A stretch of DNA of 64,000 nt from Mesorhizobium sp. 1M-11 (GTDB lineage Bacteria > Pseudomonadota > Alphaproteobacteria > Rhizobiales > Rhizobiaceae): NCBI RefSeq assembly GCF_001303895.1, contig NZ_LJSD01000074.1, forward strand, positions 1 through 64,000, written 5' to 3'. A model generated the notes under the pieces. The model was not told the origin of the DNA. It saw nothing but the letters and a program-made list of their open reading frames with translations, and did not search any database. How positions within the stretch are numbered: the first letter of the stretch is position 1; each line of letters opens with the position of its first letter. A program made the translations under genes and the position numbers. Shown here one piece after another: positions 58,994 through 64,000 of this stretch.

Positions 58994-60006
58994 CAGGCCG
59001 CCCGCTCGTAGCGCGCGATGGTTTTTTTGAACATTTCAAGGAAGCGGCGTCCGTCGAGATCGGTGCCGATGCGTGTGGTCTTCGGACCGCCACCGGGCAG
59101 GATCTGGAAGCCGCGATAGGCGACCGTCTGGCCACGCGAGACATGACCGTCGATCAGCACGTCGACGAACAGCGGGTCGGTGAGCGTGGCGAGGCCCGGA
59201 TCGAACGCCAGTGCCACGGTAATGACGTCGTCGAGCGGGAAACCGACAAGCCCGAAGAACTCCCGCCAGATATCGATGTAGATCGGGAAGACGTCGGCGA
59301 TCATCTCGAGGACAGGATTGTCCTTTGCGGTTGCCTGCATGTCGGCGATGTCGTCGCGCGTCAGCATGGAGGTGGCGACGCGGTTGTCCTCGCAAATGTC
59401 GAGCGGCACCAGGATCTTGTCGACCTCGGCGTTGAGCACGATGCGCGATGCCTCGGGGTCGGCCCAGATATTGTATTCGGTCACCGGCGTGATGTTGCCG
59501 GGCGTGGTGAAGGTACCACCGAGCACCAGCAGGCGCTTGAGCGCCTGCGCAAGCCGCGGCTCCTGGAGCAGCGCCATGGCGGCATTGGTGAGCGGCCCCG
59601 TGGTGACGAGAGTGATCTCGCCAGGGTTTGCCATGACGGTCTTGATGATGAAGTCGACGGCGTGGCCCGGCGTTGCTGCGCGCTTCGGCTTGGGCGCCGG
59701 CGGATTGAACTTCTTCAACCGATCGCCGAAGCGTGCCGTCAGCGTCTTTTCGAAATGCACCGGCGCTTCCATGGCGGCCTTGGAATGGCCGACGATTGGC
59801 CGCCAGGCGCCTGCATGAACCGGAATGTCGTCACGACCTGCGAGCGAGAGCGTGTTGAGCACCACATCGGTGACTTGCTCGATCGGACCGGCAGCACCTG
59901 TGACGGTCGTTACCGCTTCGAGCTTCACGTTCGGATTTGCGGCGGCGAAGAGCACCGCGAGAATATCGTCGCCGGCAGAATCGACGTCGAGGATTATGCG
60001 TTCCAT
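58993..60006 (-). CDS. Divergent nucleoside hydrolase family protein
   Basis: A 337-aa member of the IunH fold. The metal motif is DVDSAGDDILAV (Asp7, Asp9, Asp13, Asp14), with Ser-Ala in place of the usual Pro-Gly. In the second active-site block the normal MHDP reads PLDDV: Asp259 replaces the conserved His, followed by the metal-binding Asp260. TTGPLTNAAMAL and the VLGGTFTTPGN block are normal. Substrate preference probably differs from the paralogue encoded next to it. The start at 60006 is 17 nt after the permease gene. Confidence 0.85.
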   Translation of the reverse strand: MERIILDVDSAGDDILAVLFAAANPNVKLEAVTTVTGAAGPIEQVTDVVLNTLSLAGRDDIPVHAGAWRPIVGHSKAAMEAPVHFEKTLTARFGDRLKKFNPPAPKPKRAATPGHAVDFIIKTVMANPGEITLVTTGPLTNAAMALLQEPRLAQALKRLLVLGGTFTTPGNITPVTEYNIWADPEASRIVLNAEVDKILVPLDICEDNRVATSMLTRDDIADMQATAKDNPVLEMIADVFPIYIDIWREFFGLVGFPLDDVITVALAFDPGLATLTDPLFVDVLIDGHVSRGQTVAYRGFQILPGGGPKTTRIGTDLDGRRFLEMFKKTIARYERAA

Positions 60007-60023
60007 TGGCTTGGTGGGATCCT

Positions 60024-61013
60024 TCAGCGCGGGTGGTTGCTGCCGGTTTCGGCCGGCTTGGTCTCGACGGAGAGCATCTTTTTCATGCTCTCCAAGGTTT
60101 CACGGATGATCCTGGGTCGGCTGCGATAGGACAGCGCAAACAGCGCCACCAGCGCGACCAGATAGGGCACCGCCAGGATGAGGTAGGACGGGAAGCCGAA
60201 GGTCTGCAGACGCAATGAAAACGCGTCGGCAAAGCCGAACAACAAGCAACCCGCCAGCACCTTGAGCGGATCGCCAGCCGAGAAGATCAGGATGGCGACG
60301 GCCATGAAGCCACGGCCGGACGACATGTTCTCGGTGAACATGGTGATGTAGCCGAGCGACAGATGCGCGCCGGCAAGGCCGGCGAGCAGGCCGCACAACA
60401 GCGAAGCCGTATAGCGAACACGGGTGATCGAGATGCCGAGTGCCTCGGCAGCCTCCGGCTTTTCGCCGACGACGCGAATATAGAGGCCGAGCCTGGTGCG
60501 CTTGTAGAACAGCACCAGAAGCGGAACGGCGATGAAGGCGACATAGACCATGGGCGTGTAGCCCGAGATGAGCGGCGCCCAGGAACCAAGCAGGTCACGG
60601 GCGCCAGGGATCTGAACCTTTGGGAGCCCCACGATCTTTTGGCCGACGATCGAACCGCGGGTGCCGAAGATCGCCTTCATCAGCGAGATCGTCATGCCGC
60701 CGGCGAGGATGTTGAGCGCCAGGCCGACCACCACCTCATTGGCACGGAAGGAGACCACCAGCACCGCGAAGGCGAGGGCGAAGACGAGTGCGGCGGCGAT
60801 CCCGCAGGCAACGCCGATCAGCGCCGACCCGGACCAGATCGACCCGAGCACGGCAAAGAAGGCGCCCACCAGCATCTGGCCTTCGAGGCCGATGTTGAAA
60901 ATGCCGGCCTTGGTTGTGAAGGAGCCACCCAATGCGACGAGCAGGATCGGCGCGGTCGTGCGCAGCGTCGCTACCAGCAGGGCGACGTTGAGGAGCTTGT
61001 CTAGAACTTCCAT
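60024..61013 (-). CDS. BPD_transp_2 ABC permease (system D)
   Basis: A 329-aa nucleoside-type permease (YufQ/RnsD role) with about nine helices. Key segments are TKAGIFNIGLEGQMLVGAFFA, ANEVVVGLALNILAGG and VVGEKPEAAEALGI. A hydrophilic tail of about 25 residues ends the chain. Its start overlaps the preceding permease gene by 13 nt. Confidence 0.9.
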   Translation of the reverse strand: MEVLDKLLNVALLVATLRTTAPILLVALGGSFTTKAGIFNIGLEGQMLVGAFFAVLGSIWSGSALIGVACGIAAALVFALAFAVLVVSFRANEVVVGLALNILAGGMTISLMKAIFGTRGSIVGQKIVGLPKVQIPGARDLLGSWAPLISGYTPMVYVAFIAVPLLVLFYKRTRLGLYIRVVGEKPEAAEALGISITRVRYTASLLCGLLAGLAGAHLSLGYITMFTENMSSGRGFMAVAILIFSAGDPLKVLAGCLLFGFADAFSLRLQTFGFPSYLILAVPYLVALVALFALSYRSRPRIIRETLESMKKMLSVETKPAETGSNHPR

Positions 61014-62041
61014 CGACGCTCTCCTGCGGTGCTGTCGCCGCGGCGCTTCATCAGGACCTGCGCCGAAACGCTGAGGATGATCAACGCCTGGATCACGGTG
61101 ATGATCTCGCGCGATGCGCTGGTGTCGGTCTCGAGCAACAGCGAGCCGTTGCGCAGCGCGCCGAAAAACAGTGCCGTGAAGATGGTGACGATCGGAGAAC
61201 CGTTGGCGAGCAGGGCCGCGATCAGCCCGTCGAAGCCGAAGCCGGGTGCGAAACCTTCCATGAAGCGGTGATGGACGCCGAGTGTCTCCACGCCGCCGGC
61301 GAGGCCGCCAACGGCCCCTGAAGCGAGCAGCACGAGGAAGCCCTGGCGCTTGACGTCGATGCCGCCATATTCGGCGAATTTCGGCGCCGAGCCGACCATC
61401 GAGATGGAGTAGCCCTTGGCCGTCTGACGGAAGAACCAGGCGACGAAGAGCGCCAGCGCGAGACCAATGACCAGCCCCCAGTTGAGGCGGGAGAAGGAAA
61501 ACAGCTCCGGCAGGTATGCCGTCGGCAGGATTGGCGGTGTCTCGGACCAGCCTCCCGGCCGTTTGAACAGGAAGATCGTGAAGTAGGAGGTGAGCAGCAC
61601 CGCGACATAGTTCGACAGGATCGTCGAAACCACCTCGTTGGTGTTGTAACGGGCGCGGAAATAGGCCGGGATGGCTACCCAGGCGGCACCGGCAAGCACG
61701 GCAGCCACCATGCCGACCACGACATGCAGGCCGGCCGGCAGCGGCAAGGCAAAGCCGACCCAGGCGGCGGCGAAGCCGCCGAGGAAGAGCTGACCCTCGA
61801 TGCCGACATTGAACATGCCGCCGCGCAGGCCGATGCAGGCAGCGATGCCGCAGATAAGGATCGGCGTCGTCTGCAGCAGCGTACCTGCGATCTTGGACTG
61901 GTCACCGAACGCGCCCCTGACCAGTGTCATGAAGACATTGATGGGGCTTTCGTCGATCAGCACGATGATCAGGGCACCCAGGGCAAGGGCGATCGCGAGG
62001 GCGATGATCTGCCCATAGAATGCACGCAACCTGTCACTCAT
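61001..62041 (-). CDS. BPD_transp_2 ABC permease (system D)
   Basis: A 346-aa permease (YufP role) with about ten helices. Typical segments are GLRGGMFNVGIEGQLFLGG, RYNTNEVVSTILSNYVA and MVGSAPKFAEYGGIDV. The start overlaps the ATPase stop by 4 nt (ATGA), so translation is coupled. Confidence 0.9.
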   Translation of the reverse strand: MSDRLRAFYGQIIALAIALALGALIIVLIDESPINVFMTLVRGAFGDQSKIAGTLLQTTPILICGIAACIGLRGGMFNVGIEGQLFLGGFAAAWVGFALPLPAGLHVVVGMVAAVLAGAAWVAIPAYFRARYNTNEVVSTILSNYVAVLLTSYFTIFLFKRPGGWSETPPILPTAYLPELFSFSRLNWGLVIGLALALFVAWFFRQTAKGYSISMVGSAPKFAEYGGIDVKRQGFLVLLASGAVGGLAGGVETLGVHHRFMEGFAPGFGFDGLIAALLANGSPIVTIFTALFFGALRNGSLLLETDTSASREIITVIQALIILSVSAQVLMKRRGDSTAGERRWKF

Positions 62042-63618
62042 GCCGCCACCTCGCTTGCTGCAGAGTTGGCGTTCAAGCCTGCCATCATCATGCCGATCCT
62101 TTCGCTGTCGGCGCTATCGCCCTCGACCTCGCCCATGATCCGGCCGTTGAACATCACCAGGATGCGATCGGCCAGGGTGAGCAGCTCGTCGAGTTGCACC
62201 GAAATGACGAGCACGGCGCGGCCGGCGGCACGCTGGCGCATGATCTCGTCATGGATGGATTCCTGCGCGCCGATGTCGACTCCGCGCGTCGGTTGATCGA
62301 TGAGAAGGAAGTCTGCGTCATTGGTGAATTCGCGGGCGAGCACCACTTTCTGGATATTTCCGCCCGACAGCCGCTTGACCGTATCCTCGGGACCACGCGC
62401 CCGGATATCGAAGCGCTTGATCATCTCGACGGCCTGTTTCGCAACCCCCTTCCAGTCGAGGACACCGTTGCGGCTCCATGGAGCTTTGAACTGGCGGCCC
62501 ATCAAAAGGTTCGACGAGATCGAAGCGCTGCCGTCGACCCCGCGCACCATGCGGTCGCCCGGAACGTGAGCGAGACCGGCCTGGCGAATGGCAGCCGGCG
62601 TCAATGCCGTCAGATCGCGCCCTTTCAGCATGGCTGATCCATGACTTGCCGGCCGTAAGCCGGCGAGCACTTCTGCGAGCTCCGTCTGGCCATTGCCGGC
62701 AACGCCAGCGATGCCGACGATCTCGCCGGCCCGTACTGTAAAACTTGCGTCACGCAGCGCCGGCAAACGGCGCTCGTCGCGTGCCCACAGGTTGTTGACG
62801 TCGAGCACGACCTCGCGGGAGGTCTTGGTGCGCTGGCGTCGGTCGAAGGAGACGTCGCGCCCGACCATCATCCGCACCAGGTCGTCCTTGCTAAGTTCGG
62901 CTGTCGGACGCGTGGCCACGTGCTTGCCGTGACGCAGGACCGTGACCGTATCGGAGACCTCCATCACCTCTTCGAGGTGGTGCGAGATGAAGATGACGGT
63001 CATGCCGTCGGCGACGAAACCGCGCAGCGTCTGAAACAGCTCGCGGCTCTCCTGTGGGGTAAGGACGGCCGTAGGTTCGTCGAGGATGATCGTGCGTGCA
63101 CCGCGCGCCAGGACCTTCAGGATTTCGATGCGCTGTTCGATGCCGACCGACAGCAGCGACACCCGCTCCTGCGGTTCGACCTTGAGCCCGAAGCGCTCGG
63201 ACAGCTCGCGTGTCTTCTCGACCTGGGCTGCGTGGTCGATCAGGCCGTTGCGGCGGATCTCCATGCCAAGGAAGACGTTGTCGGCGACCGACAGCGAGGG
63301 CACCAGCTTGAAATGCTGATGGACCATGCCGAGGCCGGCATCGATAGCGGTGGCGGGATCGGTGACGACGGTCTCCTTGCCGTTGAGCACGATCCTGCCT
63401 TCGTCGGGTTGCAGCAGTCCGAACAGGATGTTCATCAGCGTCGTCTTGCCAGCGCCGTTTTCACCGATGATGGCATGGATCTCGCCGCGCTTGACGCGGA
63501 GATTGACAGCTTCATTGGCGACGAAAGCACCGAAGCGCTTGGTGACGTCGATCAATTCAACGGCGTTTTCGGCCGATGATGTCGTTTCTTGTGTTTTGGC
63601 TGGCGACGTGTCCGACAC
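62038..63618 (-). CDS. Tandem-domain ABC ATPase, nucleoside type (system D)
   Basis: A 526-aa two-domain ATPase. Domain 1 has Walker A GENGAGKTT, Walker B TIILDEPTAVLTP and switch His FISHHLEE. Its signature region, LLSVGIEQRIEIL, is the degenerate form usual for YufO-like proteins. Domain 2 has GVAGNGQTEL in place of Walker A, signature LSGGNIQK and Walker B LLIDQPTRGVD with Gln for the catalytic Glu. It is paralogous to the ATPase at 51397. A hairpin precedes the gene at 63639-63665. Confidence 0.9.
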   Translation of the reverse strand: MSDTSPAKTQETTSSAENAVELIDVTKRFGAFVANEAVNLRVKRGEIHAIIGENGAGKTTLMNILFGLLQPDEGRIVLNGKETVVTDPATAIDAGLGMVHQHFKLVPSLSVADNVFLGMEIRRNGLIDHAAQVEKTRELSERFGLKVEPQERVSLLSVGIEQRIEILKVLARGARTIILDEPTAVLTPQESRELFQTLRGFVADGMTVIFISHHLEEVMEVSDTVTVLRHGKHVATRPTAELSKDDLVRMMVGRDVSFDRRQRTKTSREVVLDVNNLWARDERRLPALRDASFTVRAGEIVGIAGVAGNGQTELAEVLAGLRPASHGSAMLKGRDLTALTPAAIRQAGLAHVPGDRMVRGVDGSASISSNLLMGRQFKAPWSRNGVLDWKGVAKQAVEMIKRFDIRARGPEDTVKRLSGGNIQKVVLAREFTNDADFLLIDQPTRGVDIGAQESIHDEIMRQRAAGRAVLVISVQLDELLTLADRILVMFNGRIMGEVEGDSADSERIGMMMAGLNANSAASEVAA

Positions 63619-63638
63619 GAGAGCCTCGCAAGTTGCGC

Positions 63639-63665
63639 CGATCAGCCCCAGGATGGGGCTGATCG
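63639..63665 (-). terminator. Hairpin between binding-protein and ATPase genes (system D)
   Basis: CGATCAGCCCC and GGGGCTGATCG pair perfectly over 11 bp with a 5-nt loop, in the same position as the hairpin of system C. It should reduce read-through from the binding-protein gene into the ATPase gene. Confidence 0.6.
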
Positions 63666-63696
63666 ATTTCTACCTGATTTTCGGGAAAAGATCGCT

Positions 63697-63722
63697 CCGG
63701 AGACCGGCAATCCGGGCTCCGG
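63697..63722 (-). terminator. First hairpin after the system D binding-protein gene
   Basis: CCGGAG and CTCCGG are 6-bp arms with an inner CGG-CAAT-CCG stem. On the minus strand it starts 13 nt after the stop codon and is followed by ATCTTTTCCC, a modest U-run, consistent with partial termination. Confidence 0.5.
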
Positions 63723-63735
63723 AAACAGGGCGCAT

Positions 63736-64000
63736 TTATTTGTGGCGCTCGACCTTGATCGAACCGTCGGCGATGCCCTTCTTGATCTCGTCGAGCTTGG
63801 CGGTCACGTCGGCTGGGATCGACGGTGCGATATCGTCGCAGATCTTCACCTCGACGCCACCGGAAGCGAGATCGAACGTACGGGTGCCTGCCGTGACCTT
63901 GCGGCCTTCGACCTCATCCTTGATCAGGCTGTAGACGGCGATATCGCCGCGCTTGAGCATGGAGGCAAGGACATTGCCCGGCGCCGAGGCGCACATGTCG
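63736..64000 (-). CDS. BMP-family substrate-binding protein, C-terminal part (system D)
   Basis: This is the C-terminal stretch of about 88 residues of a Bmp/PnrA-type periplasmic binding protein; the rest lies beyond the right edge. DMCASAPGNVLASMLKRGD is the conserved segment after the ligand pocket, and the end (KKGIADGSIKVERHK) is a typical last helix and strand. It is the first gene of the system D operon and is expected to bind nucleosides, given the two nucleoside hydrolases encoded downstream. Confidence 0.85.
   Translation of the reverse strand, partial: DMCASAPGNVLASMLKRGDIAVYSLIKDEVEGRKVTAGTRTFDLASGGVEVKICDDIAPSIPADVTAKLDEIKKGIADGSIKVERHK

Overview
The window looks like a chromosomal stretch of a Mesorhizobium-like alphaproteobacterium (Hyphomicrobiales, Phyllobacteriaceae). 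It is GC-rich, carries rhizobial-type intergenic palindromes, and contains a full set of vitamin B6 degradation enzymes that I recall almost residue for residue from Mesorhizobium loti MAFF303099. No RNA gene, CRISPR array, integrase or transposase was seen. All identifications come from reading motifs and recalled family sequences; no search was run.

Layout. (1) 1-10223, housekeeping and stress: ornithine cyclodeaminase (cut by the left edge), a VOC protein, divergent oxyR/katG with a four-half-site OxyR operator, aqpZ convergent on katG, an RsmB/NOP rRNA methyltransferase, a hotdog thioesterase, an MTA/SAH nucleosidase and guaA. (2) 10245-25365, a surface-polysaccharide locus: a minus-strand block for a 3-acetamido sugar nucleotide (hexapeptide acetyltransferase, Gfo/Idh dehydrogenase, WbpE-like aminotransferase, epimerase), a plus-strand glycosyltransferase/deacetylase block, and a minus-strand block with a second DegT aminotransferase, a Wzx-type flippase, a GNAT enzyme and two membrane O-acyltransferases. 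(3) 25795-34352: an iron-type ABC binding protein and fused permease without ATPase, an orphan LivK-like binding protein, a TetR/membrane protein/oleate hydratase group sharing a 17-bp operator, and a VapBC-type toxin-antitoxin pair.

(4) 34465-57834, the most informative part: all eight enzymes of vitamin B6 degradation pathway I plus pyridoxamine-pyruvate aminotransferase, a GntR regulator and three ABC importers. Pyridoxine goes to pyridoxal (pyridoxine 4-oxidase); pyridoxamine also gives pyridoxal (aminotransferase). Pyridoxal is oxidised to 4-pyridoxolactone, hydrolysed to 4-pyridoxate, oxidised twice, decarboxylated, ring-opened by the flavoprotein MHPC oxygenase, and finally hydrolysed to succinate semialdehyde, acetate, ammonia and CO2. 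The substrates of the three importers and the roles of two small accessory proteins (AA_synth/DUF1185 and a PEBP-like protein) are the main unknowns and the best candidates for undescribed biology: dedicated B6-vitamer uptake.

(5) 58052-64000, minus strand: a BMP-type nucleoside ABC importer (binding protein cut by the right edge, ATPase, two permeases) followed by two nucleoside hydrolases, one with an altered active-site motif. Strong hairpins at 57832-57873 and 58016-58044 separate this operon from the B6 operon.
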